Part shown: positions 1 through 7,775 of the stretch, piece after piece | How positions within the stretch are numbered: the first letter of the stretch is position 1 | Layout: each line of letters opens with the position of its first letter | Assembly (NCBI GenBank): GCA_016202915.1 | Contig: JACQNT010000215.1 | Span: forward strand, 1 to 9,849 | Reading direction: 5' to 3' | DNA: 9,849 bases | Origin: Acidobacteriota bacterium | Lineage (GTDB): Bacteria > Acidobacteriota > Polarisedimenticolia > Gp22-AA2 | Position numbers and translations under genes: made by a program | The notes under the pieces: generated by a model | Databases searched by the model: none | Seen by the model: the letters and a program-made list of their open reading frames with translations, nothing else | Told to the model about the DNA's origin: nothing

Positions 1-1520
1 CGCTGGCGCTGGTCATCGGGCTGTTCGTGGCGTCGTCGGGGCTTTACCCTTTCATAGGCCAGGAGCTGTTCCCGCAGGTCGATTCCGGGCAGATCACCGT
101 CCGCGTGCGCGGCTCCTCCGGACTGCGGATCGAGAGAACCGAGGATCTCGTCGCGGGGGTCGAGGAGATGGTCCGCGGCATCATCCCCGGCCGCGAGATC
201 GTGCGCCTGATCTCGAACCTCGGCGTCCTGCTCGACTGGCCCGCGGCCTACACCCCCAACTCGGGGCCGATGGACGCCTTCCTGAACATCCAGCTCTCCG
301 ACGACCGCAGCCGCAGCAGCCAGGAGTACGCCCGGGCGCTGCGCGCCGAGCTCACCAGGAAGCTCCCGGGCGCCGAGTTCGCCATCGACACCGGAGGGCT
401 GATCACGGCGGCGCTCAACTTCGGCCTCCCCTCGCCGATCAACATCCAGGTCGAGGGGCGGTCGCTGGAGGTCTCGTACCCGATCGCCGAGGAGATCCGG
501 CGGCGCGTGGCGGCGGTCCCGGGCGCGGTGGATGTGCGCATCCAGCAGCGGCAGGACTTCCCGCAGATCAAGGTCAACGTGGACCGCGTCAAGGCCGCCT
601 ACCTGGGCCTGACCAACGAGGAGGTGGTGAAGAACGTCGTCACGGCCCTGAACTCGAGCGTGAACTTCGCCCCCTCCTTCTGGTTCGACCATCGCAATGG
701 CAACCATTACTTCCTGGGGGCACAGTACGGCGAGGAGGCGATCCAGGACCTGGACACCCTCAAGAACATCCCGCTGACCGGCGCGAGCAACGGCTCCCCG
801 GTGCTGCTCCGGAACATCGCCACCTTCGAGCGGGCCGTGGCGCCGGCCGAGGTCAGCCATGTGAACATCACGCGCGTCATCGATGTGTACGCCAACGTCG
901 ACGGGCGCGACATCGGCTCGGTCGCCGCCGACGTCGAGCGGGCCATCGCCGGCGTCGAGGTGCCGCCGGGCTACGCCGTGCGGACGCGAGGCGAGGTGGC
1001 CAGCATGAAGGAATCGTTCGCCGACATGGGGTTCGGGCTGATCCTGGCGGTCAGCCTGCTGTACTTGGTCATGGTGGTCCAGTTCCGCTCGTTCCGGGAC
1101 CCGCTGATCATCATGGCGGCCGTGCCTCTGGGGTTGCTCGGTGTCATCTGGATCCTCTGGGGGACCGGCACCACGCTGAACATCCAGTCGTTCATGGGAA
1201 TCATCATGGTCGTCGGCATCGCGGTGTCCTACAGCGTCCTCCTGGTCGATCTTGCGAACCGTCGTCTGGCGGAAGGGATGTCCGCGCGGGAGGCGGTTGA
1301 GTCGGCCGGCCGGGTGCGCCTCCGCCCGATCCTGATGACTACGCTCGCGGCGGTGCTGGCCCTGGCGCCGCTGGCCCTGACCCCCGGGCAGGCGACCACG
1401 CCGCTGGCCCGGGCGGTCATCGGCGGGGTGGCCGTCTCCATGATGCTCGGCCTCTTCACCGTTCCGGTGCTCTATACCTATCTGAAGCGTGCTCCCAGAG
1501 TGAGGGAAACCCAGGCATGA
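1..1520 (+). CDS. RND efflux transporter permease, C-terminal half (5' partial)
   Basis: This is the C-terminal half of an inner-membrane resistance-nodulation-division (AcrB/MexF-like) drug:proton antiporter. It runs in from the left edge: the frame is open from base 3, so a GTG at 27 is not the true start. About 505 residues are visible. The first residues are the end of TM7. A long periplasmic porter/docking region follows, then five hydrophobic segments (TM8-TM12) at about residues 335-352, 359-380, 388-410, 433-452 and 462-487, counting from the codon at 27. The segment VVGIAVSYSVLLVDLANRR aligns with AcrB TM10 (VGLSAKNAILIVEFA), placing Ser at the proton-relay Lys and Tyr at the next Asn. 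The stop overlaps the adaptor start by 4 bases (ATGA), so the two are co-translated. The family is certain; the substrate cannot be told. Confidence 0.95.
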   Translation, partial: LALVIGLFVASSGLYPFIGQELFPQVDSGQITVRVRGSSGLRIERTEDLVAGVEEMVRGIIPGREIVRLISNLGVLLDWPAAYTPNSGPMDAFLNIQLSDDRSRSSQEYARALRAELTRKLPGAEFAIDTGGLITAALNFGLPSPINIQVEGRSLEVSYPIAEEIRRRVAAVPGAVDVRIQQRQDFPQIKVNVDRVKAAYLGLTNEEVVKNVVTALNSSVNFAPSFWFDHRNGNHYFLGAQYGEEAIQDLDTLKNIPLTGASNGSPVLLRNIATFERAVAPAEVSHVNITRVIDVYANVDGRDIGSVAADVERAIAGVEVPPGYAVRTRGEVASMKESFADMGFGLILAVSLLYLVMVVQFRSFRDPLIIMAAVPLGLLGVIWILWGTGTTLNIQSFMGIIMVVGIAVSYSVLLVDLANRRLAEGMSAREAVESAGRVRLRPILMTTLAAVLALAPLALTPGQATTPLARAVIGGVAVSMMLGLFTVPVLYTYLKRAPRVRETQA

Positions 1521-2710
1521 GAGTCCGCGGATCGGCGATCCGGCGGGTCCTGCCGCTCGCCGCGGCCATGCTGGGCATCCTCGCCTGCGAGCGCACGAAC
1601 GCCAGGAACTCGCAGGCGCCCGCCACCGAGGCCGGCCCGCCGCTGGTCGTCGAGATCTCCCGGCCCGTCAGGGGCACGGTCGTGCGCCGTCTCGACGCCG
1701 TAGCGACGCTCGAGCCGTGGGAGGAGGCGGTGCTGTACGCGAAGGCCTCGGGCTATCTCAAGTCGATCCGGGTCGATCGCGGCGACCGCGTCCGGAAAGG
1801 GCGGCTCCTCGCGGTCCTGGACATCCCTGAGATGCAGGACGAGCAGGCCCAACTGCAGGCCCAGGCGCAGCAGGCGAAGGCGGAGGTGGAGAAGGCCGAG
1901 GCAGAGGTGCGACTCCAGGAGATCACCCTCAACCGCCTGCGGGCCGTCCTGGAGGAGGAACCGGGAGCGGTGACCGAGCAGGAGGTCGACCTGGCGTCCG
2001 GGAAGCTGGAGGCGTCGCGCGCCGCCCTGGCCGCGGCAGGCTCGCGTCTCCTCGTGGTCCGCGCCGACCTGTCGCGGCTGGAAACGCTGCTGGCGTACAG
2101 CCGGATCACCGCCCCGTTCGACGGCAGCATCACGGAGCGGTTCGTGGATCCTGGGGCGCTCGTGACCGCGGGCACCGGGTCGAAGCCGTCGCCCATCGTT
2201 CGCATCGTGAACGCTTCAAAGCTGCGGGCCATGGTGGACGTCCCGGAGACCGACGCGGCGCGGGTCCACGAGGGGAGCGCGGCGTCCCTCCGCGTGGATG
2301 CCCTGCCGGGCCGGGCTTTCCAGGGCACGGTGAGCCGCTTCTCGCGCGCCCTCGATCCGGCGACCCGCACCATGCGCACCGAAGTGCTCATCGCCAACCC
2401 GGACGGGATCCTGGTGCCCGGGATGTTCGGGAGGATCGCCCTGGAGCTCGAGAGGCTGGAACACGTCCTGACCCTGGCGCCGGCCCACCTGCACTTCGAG
2501 AAGGAGCGGGCCCATGTCTTCGTGGCCGACGACGGCCGGGCGCGGCGGGTGAGCGTCGTCTGCGGCGCGGACGATGGCAACGCCATCGAGATCGTCTCCG
2601 GGCTGACCGGCGGCGAGGCGATCATCTCGAAAGCGTCGGGGCCGCTGAGCGACGGCGTCCCGATCCGCCTCGCGGACTCATCGCCCGCAGGGGGCGGAGG
2701 GGGCCCATGA
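1517..2710 (+). CDS. RND efflux periplasmic adaptor (membrane fusion lipoprotein)
   Basis: This periplasmic adaptor (HlyD/AcrA family, 397 aa) links the permease to the outer-membrane channel. The N-terminus has basic residues, a hydrophobic stretch and the lipobox ILAC, with Cys24 the probable lipidated residue, so it should be anchored to a membrane. Domains in order: first half of the lipoyl/barrel-sandwich domain (about residues 70-105, including GYLKSIRVDRGDRVRKG), an Ala/Glu/Gln-rich coiled-coil hairpin (about 106-190), the second lipoyl half (YSRITAPFDGSITERFVDPG, 194-213), a beta-barrel domain (about 235-312) and a membrane-proximal domain. The tail is Gly-rich. The start is the ATG overlapping the permease stop; GAGGG lies about 10 bases upstream. 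Length is normal for the family. Confidence 0.94.
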   Translation: MRVRGSAIRRVLPLAAAMLGILACERTNARNSQAPATEAGPPLVVEISRPVRGTVVRRLDAVATLEPWEEAVLYAKASGYLKSIRVDRGDRVRKGRLLAVLDIPEMQDEQAQLQAQAQQAKAEVEKAEAEVRLQEITLNRLRAVLEEEPGAVTEQEVDLASGKLEASRAALAAAGSRLLVVRADLSRLETLLAYSRITAPFDGSITERFVDPGALVTAGTGSKPSPIVRIVNASKLRAMVDVPETDAARVHEGSAASLRVDALPGRAFQGTVSRFSRALDPATRTMRTEVLIANPDGILVPGMFGRIALELERLEHVLTLAPAHLHFEKERAHVFVADDGRARRVSVVCGADDGNAIEIVSGLTGGEAIISKASGPLSDGVPIRLADSSPAGGGGGP

Positions 2711-4140
2711 GGCCCCGGGCGGTCGTGGCGATCGCGTTCCTGCTCCTGGCCGGGCCCGTCCCGGTCTCCGCGGAGCCGGCCGATCCTTTCACGGCAGCGC
2801 CAGAGAACCCCGAATCCGCGATGCCGAAGGACCTCTCGGAAGAGGAGACGCGGCGCCCGATCGACCTGGCCGAGGTGCTGGCGCTCGCGGAGCGACAGAG
2901 CCTCGAGGGGCGCCGCGCCGGCGCCCGGACCCGGATCGCCGGGGGGGAGGCGGCCGAGGCGCGCCTCGCCTGGATCCCGGACTTGACCGCGTCCGCCGGA
3001 ATCGGCCGGACAGACGGCCAGGTGCAGGGGTCGTTCGGCGACTTCCGGGACGTCGATTTCCGCGCCGCCGCGCCGTTCGGCCGGCTGGCCTTCGGCCTCA
3101 ACCCCGGAGAGGCGTGGCTCGGCGCGTCGGCGGCCGGCCGCAGGGCCGGGAGCGCCCGCGCGCAGGAGGAGGCGGTGCGCCGCCTGGTGCTGGTGCGCGT
3201 CGCGGAGCTCTACTACGAACTGCTGGAGGAGAAGGCGGGGGTGGAGATCTCCCGGCTGGCGGTCCAGGACGCCCGCGATCTGCTCCGCATCACCGAGGTG
3301 CTCCTGCGCCAGGGGCTGGGGCGCGGCGACGACGCCGAACGGGCGCGGGTCGAGCTGGCGAACGCCGAGCAACGGCTGCTCCAGGCGGAGCGCCGGTTCC
3401 GGCGGGCCTCGATCAACCTGGCGGCCGCGCTGGATCTCGACCCCTCGGTCGTGCTGAGCCCCCGCGAGGACGCGGTCGAGGAAAAGACCCTGGTCAGTCC
3501 CGACGACGATCCGGGGCCTCTGATCGAGCGGGCGCTGGCGTGGCGGCCGGAGATCGCCGCGGCGCGCGAAGAACTGGAGGCGGTGCGCTCCGACCGGGCG
3601 GGCGCCATCGCCGGGCTGGCGGCGCCGCGGCTCGAGGTGTTCTACCAGGATGGAGCCACCGGCGAGCGCTACGGCGATCTTTCGGAGCTCCGGCGTTACG
3701 GCGTGTCGGCCACCTGGACCGTGTCGGTCGGCGGAATGCGGGGGATCCGGACCTTTTCCGCCCGGACGGAGGATGCCGCCCTGGCGTTGCGCCAGGCCGA
3801 GCAGGACGTGCGCACGGACGTGGAGGGGGCGCTGATCGACACGCGCACGGCCGCGACCCGAACGCTCAAGGCGCGCCAGGCCCTGGAGGCCGCCAGGAGC
3901 GCGCTGCGCATCAGCCAGGTCCGCTTCCGGAACGGCGCTGCGCTCGCGATCGAGGTGCTGCAGGCGGAGCAGGCGCTCGAGCAGGCCCGCCTCTCCGAGG
4001 TCGCCGCGCTCGTCGACTACAACCAGGCCCAGGTCCGGCTGAGGTCTCAGGTCGGTCCCCTCGCGCCCGCCGACCTGGCCGCCCCGCCGGCGGCACCGAC
4101 CGGCCCGGCCGCGCCGGCCGGCCCGGGGAATCCTGAGTGA
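2707..4140 (+). CDS. TolC-family outer-membrane efflux channel
   Basis: This is the outer-membrane channel of the pump (outer membrane efflux protein family, 477 aa). Residues 1-22 form a Sec signal peptide ending VSA, with probable cleavage before EPADP. The body shows the two repeated long-helix modules of the family, rich in Ala, Glu and Arg. Module one includes the helix starting LVLVRVAELYYELLEEKAG. Module two ends in the characteristic IEVLQAEQALEQARLSEVAA and DYNQAQVRLRSQVG. The last 25 residues are a low-complexity Ala/Pro/Gly tail. The ATG overlaps the adaptor stop by 4 bases and is preceded by a strong GGAGGGGG. The order permease-adaptor-channel differs from the common adaptor-first order, but all three parts are present and coupled. 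Confidence 0.93.
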   Translation: MRPRAVVAIAFLLLAGPVPVSAEPADPFTAAPENPESAMPKDLSEEETRRPIDLAEVLALAERQSLEGRRAGARTRIAGGEAAEARLAWIPDLTASAGIGRTDGQVQGSFGDFRDVDFRAAAPFGRLAFGLNPGEAWLGASAAGRRAGSARAQEEAVRRLVLVRVAELYYELLEEKAGVEISRLAVQDARDLLRITEVLLRQGLGRGDDAERARVELANAEQRLLQAERRFRRASINLAAALDLDPSVVLSPREDAVEEKTLVSPDDDPGPLIERALAWRPEIAAAREELEAVRSDRAGAIAGLAAPRLEVFYQDGATGERYGDLSELRRYGVSATWTVSVGGMRGIRTFSARTEDAALALRQAEQDVRTDVEGALIDTRTAATRTLKARQALEAARSALRISQVRFRNGAALAIEVLQAEQALEQARLSEVAALVDYNQAQVRLRSQVGPLAPADLAAPPAAPTGPAAPAGPGNPE

Positions 4141-6536
4141 CCTCGGGCCGGATGGCGGGCGCGCGCGGCGCGGCCGGCGCCCTGGCCCTCCTTATTCTCG
4201 GCGCCTGCGCGAGGGCCAACTCCTCCCCCGGCCGCCGGTCAGCCGCAACCGGCGGCGAGGCCTCGGAGACCGATGCTGGACCGGCCGTGGGTCTTCCGAA
4301 GATGAGCGACCGGCTCCCCGGCGCCGCCCTGCACCCGCAGGAGCTTCTGGAGCGGTTCGAGGCCCGGCTCGAGGAGATGGGCCGGGCCTACAGGCCGCGC
4401 ACGCGGCACCTCCGCCCCGAGGGCCGCGCGAAATACACCAACCGCCTCTTCCTGTCCTCGAGCCCGTACCTGCTGCAGCACGCCCACAATCCGGTCGACT
4501 GGTACCCCTGGGGGGACGAGGCGTTCGAGACCGCCAGGCGGATCGGACGGCCGGTTCTTCTGAGCGTCGGCTACTCCACCTGCCACTGGTGCCACGTCAT
4601 GGAGGAGGAATCGTTCGAAGACGAGGAGATCGCCCGCTTCATGAACGAGAATTACGTGGCGATCAAGGTCGATCGCGAGGAGCGTCCCGACGTGGACGCG
4701 ATCTACATGAGCGCCGTGCAGGCGCTGACCGGAGGCGGCGGCTGGCCGATGACGGTCTGGCTGACGCCGGATCGCAAGCCGTTCTATGGCGGCACCTACT
4801 TCCCGGCCCGCGACGGCGATCGCGGCGCGCGCCTCGGCTTCCTGACGCTGCTGGGGCGCCTGCGGGCGATCTACGACGAGCAGCCGGACCGGGTCGCGCA
4901 GTCGGCCGCCGGGCTGGCGGAGGCGATCCGGCAGCGCCTGGCCCCTCCGCCGGGAGGCGGCAGCCTGCCCGGAGCCGACGTCCTGCGCGCGGCGGCGGAG
5001 CTCTACCGGGCGCGCTATGACGCGGCGCACGGCGGCCTGCAGGGGGCCCCGAAGTTCCCCAGCAGCCTGCCGATCCGCTTCCTGCTGCGCCACCAACGGC
5101 GCACGGGCGACCGCAAGTCGCTCGAGATGGCGGCCATGTCGCTCGAGAAGATGGCTGCGGGGGGGATGTACGATCAGGTGGGCGGCGGGTTCCATCGCTA
5201 CTCGACCGACTCCCGCTGGCTCGTCCCGCACTTCGAGAAGATGCTTTACGACAACGCCCTGCTGGCGGTCGCCTACCTTGAGGGATACCAGGCGACCGGC
5301 AGGGAAGGCTTTGCCCGCGTGGCGCGGGAGATCCTGCGCTACGTCGAGCGCGACATGACTTCCCCCGAGGGGGCGTTCTACTCCGCCACCGACGCCGACA
5401 GCCTTGTCCCGTGCGGCCATCGCGAGGAGGGGTACTTCTTCACCTGGACCCCGGCGGAGATCGAGAAGGCGCTCGGCAAGGAGAACGCGCGCATCGTCTC
5501 TTCCTGCTACGGCGTCACCGCGCAGGGAAACTTCGAGGGCAGGAATATCCTCCATGTGCCCCGGCCCCTTCCCGAATTGGCGAGGGAACTCAAGCTTGAC
5601 CCGCGAAGGCTCGGGGCCATCCTCGACGAGGCGCGCGAGTCGCTTTACCGGGTCCGGGCGGAGCGGCCGGTCCCGCTCCGGGACGAGAAGATCCTCGCGG
5701 CCTGGAACGGCCTGATGATCTCGGGGAACGCCCGCGCCGCGCTGGTCCTGGGGGAGGAGCGGCACGCCCGGGTCGCCGCGCGCGCGGCCGATTTCGTGCT
5801 CCGGAATCTCCAAAGCGACGGCCGGCTTCTGCGCAGCTACAAGGACGGCGGGGCGCGCCACAACGCCTATCTCGATGACTACGCGTTCCTGACGGCCGGC
5901 CTGCTGGATCTGTTCGAGGCGACGGGCGAGCGGCGCTGGCTCGAAGAAGCGATCGCCCTCGACGCGGTGCTGGAGTCACAGTACGAGGACAGGACCGGCG
6001 GCGGCTTTTTCATGACCAGCGGCGACCACGAGGCCCTCCTGGCGCGCGAGAAGCCGGCCTACGACGGCGCCGAGCCCTCGGGAAACTCGGTCGCGCTCAT
6101 GAACCTGCTGCGCTTGCACGAGTTCACCACCAACGACCGCTACCGGCGGCGGGCCGAGCGCGCCTTCAAGGCGTTCGAGCCGGTCCTGGAGCGGTCACCC
6201 TCAGCCTTGTCCGAGATGCTCCTGGCGGTCGATTTTCAGCTCGATACGCCGAAAGAGATCATCATCGTGACGCCGCCCGGGCCCGACGGCGCCGAGCCGC
6301 TGCTGGCCGAGCTCCGCCGCGCGTTCGTCCCCAACCGCATTCTGGTCGTGGTCTCCGAGGGGGAGCAGCTCGCGGCTCTTTCGCGGATCGTGCCTCTGGT
6401 CGGGGGCAAGCTGGCCCGGGAGGGGAAGGCGACCGCCTACGTCTGCGAGAGGCGCGTCTGCGAGCTGCCGACCATCGACCCCGGGATCTTCGCGAAGCAG
6501 ATCCGCAAGGTCAGACCCTCATCCGCCCAAGATTGA
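4137..6536 (+). CDS. DUF255 / YyaL-type thioredoxin-fold protein, predicted lipoprotein
   Basis: This 799-aa protein belongs to the DUF255 (Thioredox_DsbH; YyaL / human SPATA20) family. The thioredoxin-like domain spans about residues 100-260. It contains NRLFLSSSPYLLQHAHNPVDW, the redox motif GYSTCHWCHVM (Cys149 and Cys152) and GGWPMTVWLTPDRKPFYGGT. The remainder is the helical six-hairpin-like (alpha/alpha barrel) region, with the family signature WLVPHFEKMLYDNALL. Biochemical function is not established. About 95 residues precede the conserved core: a basic/hydrophobic leader with lipobox LGAC (Cys24), then a disordered Gly/Ser/Ala stretch. This suggests a membrane-anchored, exported form, whereas many relatives lack a signal. 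GTG at 4137 overlaps the channel stop; ATG at 4152 would keep most of the leader. It is the last gene of the operon. Confidence 0.9.
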   Translation: MTSGRMAGARGAAGALALLILGACARANSSPGRRSAATGGEASETDAGPAVGLPKMSDRLPGAALHPQELLERFEARLEEMGRAYRPRTRHLRPEGRAKYTNRLFLSSSPYLLQHAHNPVDWYPWGDEAFETARRIGRPVLLSVGYSTCHWCHVMEEESFEDEEIARFMNENYVAIKVDREERPDVDAIYMSAVQALTGGGGWPMTVWLTPDRKPFYGGTYFPARDGDRGARLGFLTLLGRLRAIYDEQPDRVAQSAAGLAEAIRQRLAPPPGGGSLPGADVLRAAAELYRARYDAAHGGLQGAPKFPSSLPIRFLLRHQRRTGDRKSLEMAAMSLEKMAAGGMYDQVGGGFHRYSTDSRWLVPHFEKMLYDNALLAVAYLEGYQATGREGFARVAREILRYVERDMTSPEGAFYSATDADSLVPCGHREEGYFFTWTPAEIEKALGKENARIVSSCYGVTAQGNFEGRNILHVPRPLPELARELKLDPRRLGAILDEARESLYRVRAERPVPLRDEKILAAWNGLMISGNARAALVLGEERHARVAARAADFVLRNLQSDGRLLRSYKDGGARHNAYLDDYAFLTAGLLDLFEATGERRWLEEAIALDAVLESQYEDRTGGGFFMTSGDHEALLAREKPAYDGAEPSGNSVALMNLLRLHEFTTNDRYRRRAERAFKAFEPVLERSPSALSEMLLAVDFQLDTPKEIIIVTPPGPDGAEPLLAELRRAFVPNRILVVVSEGEQLAALSRIVPLVGGKLAREGKATAYVCERRVCELPTIDPGIFAKQIRKVRPSSAQD

Positions 6537-7110
6537 AGTCCGGTTCAGAGTATGCTTGGCTGCCTCCCGGACATCCAAGGCAGCGGACATCGCCGGGCGC
6601 CGGAGATCGGTGACGCGCCAGCGGCGGGTGTGGGGGATCTTGGCGATGTAGAGGCGGGTGCTGCCCGACCAGTCGGAGGACCGCGAGGTCGGAGGCCGTG
6701 TCGGCAAAAACGATGTCGACGCCGACCTCGGAGCCGTCGACAAGCCAGGCCTTCGCATTCCGGACGCCGCTCACCACGTGGGCCGCCGTGAGGATCTCCC
6801 CCTCGTCCGAGATCACCACTCCGGACCCGAGTCCCCGGCCTGGCGCGAGGACGAGCGCCTCGTCTTCCTGCGCGATGTCCGTTTCCTCGGTCTCCAGGAC
6901 GACCACCGCGTGGTTCACGCGCTCGAACGCCCGGACAATGGCCCGCTCGTCCCGGTTCAGACCCTCTGTGGAGAGGGGTGGCGGGGGGCCGAGGAAGTGT
7001 CTTTCTTCGAGCGCCCTGGAGTTCCCGACGGAGAAGAGAAGGAATGTCAGGACGATCCCGAGGGCGGTCCCAACGAGAGTGGCGAGCATCGGTCCTATCG
7101 CGGGTGTCAT
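6511..7110 (-). pseudogene. Truncated HtrA/Deg-type serine protease (catalytic Ser and PDZ missing)
   Basis: Residues 1-149 of this minus-strand reading frame (7110 to about 6664) look like the start of an S1C (HtrA/DegP) periplasmic protease. There is an N-terminal signal anchor (about residues 8-28), then GRGLGSGVVISDEGEILTAA, the catalytic His111 in TAAHVV, and the catalytic Asp141 in TASDLAVLRL. After RLVG at residue 149 the protease similarity stops abruptly. The remaining 50 residues are Pro/His/Arg-rich and read through DNA whose family-like frame is a different one (see the winged-helix relic). The catalytic GNSGG serine, the second barrel and any PDZ domain are absent, and no continuation occurs elsewhere in the window. 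The 3' end runs into the DUF255 gene on the other strand. It is almost certainly non-functional as a protease. The start ATG directly follows the stop of a 61-codon ORF. Confidence 0.8.
6519..6661 (-). pseudogene. C-terminal tail relic of a winged-helix-like conserved protein
   Basis: In the minus frame shifted relative to the protease, codons from about 6661 down to a TGA at 6521-6519 read YIAKIPHTRRWRVTD and then AMSAALDVREA. From memory this resembles the C-terminal end of a widespread bacterial conserved protein with a winged-helix look (pattern L-I-x-K-I-P-H-T-x-R-W-R-V-T-D-x-G-x-x-x-M). Only the last 45 or so residues exist, with no start codon of their own in this module. The similarity begins exactly where the protease similarity ends (near 6662), pointing to a recombination or deletion junction joining two broken genes. 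The last codons overlap the 3' end of the convergent DUF255 gene, so the final residues may not be original. Assignment is from recalled pattern only. Confidence 0.5.
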
Positions 7111-7296
7111 TCAGGGACGGGTGCTGCTGGCGCCTCCCGTTCGACCGCCTTTCCGGGAAACCCACCACGTCGAAAGCGCTACGAGAACGAGCGCCACCGC
7201 CGCCAGACCCAGGATTTCGGCGCAGAAGGTCCGGCCGTGGCCCCCGCAGGCTGTCCTGCCCGCTTTGGTTACGCTTCTTTCGGGTCCGTCCGGCAC
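7111..7296 (-). CDS. Small one-TM hypothetical protein (61 aa), possibly a relic
   Basis: I do not recognise this gene. It encodes a basic, Cys-containing N-terminus (Cys17 and Cys25, in the stretch TACGGHGRTFCAEI), one hydrophobic segment of about 17 residues (ILGLAAVALVLVALSTW) and a basic tail, so it would be a small membrane protein. Its TGA stop directly abuts the ATG of the truncated protease, which suggests the two were once translated together. The GTG start at 7296 is weakly supported: GAGG lies about 9 bases upstream, and the frame is open back to a TAA near 7357 without an ATG. It sits in a stretch full of broken genes, so it may be a remnant or a chance ORF. Confidence 0.35.
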   Translation of the reverse strand: MPDGPERSVTKAGRTACGGHGRTFCAEILGLAAVALVLVALSTWWVSRKGGRTGGASSTRP

Positions 7297-7333
7297 CGCC
7301 CTCGCCTCCTGCCGGCTCTCCGGCTGCGATTCA

Positions 7334-7769
7334 ATGTCTCGCGAGTCCGCATTGCGTTACGGTTCCGTGCGCCGCCCGGCCGCCCCGCACGGAGGCCAGA
7401 AGTCGGCCTTGACCGATTTCGCGCACGGCCATCACGGGCAACTCCTTGGATTCGCCCTCGTCTTTGTCGGCGAGGCCGCGTCCGCGGAGGAAGTCGTCCA
7501 GGATACCTGGCTGGCTGCGCTCGATGGCCTTCCGGCTTTCGCAGGACGCTCCGCGCTGAAAACATGGATCTTTCGTATCGTCGCGAACCGTGCGAAAACC
7601 CGCGGGGCGCGAGAGGCCCGCTCGATTCCCTTTGCGGCACATCGAGGCCCAGCGGTCGGAGGAGGCCTGTAACATTCCCGGACTCAGTGAGACCAATTAA
7701 CGGGTCCCTCTCCGTCGTGCGCGATCCGGCCCGGGGCGGGCGCTCGAGAAATGCTTCGGGAGGAGGTAG
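7334..7769 (+). pseudogene. ECF RNA polymerase sigma factor, broken by deletion, frameshift and stop
   Basis: This is a relic of an extracytoplasmic-function sigma-70 gene. In one frame, bases about 7430-7640 encode a clear sigma region 2: QLLGFALVFVGEAASAEEVV, then QDTWLAALDGLPAFAGR and SALKTWIFRIVANRAKTRGA. That frame ends in a TAA at 7670-7672. From about 7650 a different frame takes over with the sigma region 4 helix-turn-helix: EEACNIPGLSETN, a TAA at 7698-7700 where relatives have Gln, then RVPLRRARSGPGRALEKCFG, ending in TAG at 7767-7769. The linker between the two regions, roughly 80-100 residues in the family, is missing. So at least three lesions are visible. The start is uncertain; ATG 7334 is the nearest candidate and has no clear ribosome binding site. 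It is followed at once by an anti-sigma gene in the same frame as its region 4. Confidence 0.85.
7760..7766 (+). promoter_or_regulatory. Strong Shine-Dalgarno of the anti-sigma frame
   Basis: GAGGAGG-type sequence inside the last codons of the sigma relic. It ends 9 bases before the ATT at 7776, which decides the likely start region of the anti-sigma gene even though no standard start codon is present there. Confidence 0.6.
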
Positions 7770-7775
7770 GCGCTC

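Noticed and set aside
27..29. GTG at 27 as the true start of the permease
   Set aside because: The frame is open upstream to base 3 with hydrophobic residues (LALVIGLF) that continue the transmembrane segment, so the gene is cut by the window edge.
1753..3372. 539-codon minus-strand open frame
   Set aside because: It lies antisense to the adaptor and channel genes, which have strong family evidence. The translation shows the low-complexity mix expected of a shadow frame.
4081..4136. Tandem repeat encoding the Ala/Pro/Gly tail of the channel gene
   Set aside because: The CCGGCC-rich units are too irregular in length and sequence to call a repeat array. It is a low-complexity tail.
4239..5861. 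540-codon minus-strand open frame
   Set aside because: Antisense to the DUF255 gene, with no recognisable domain.
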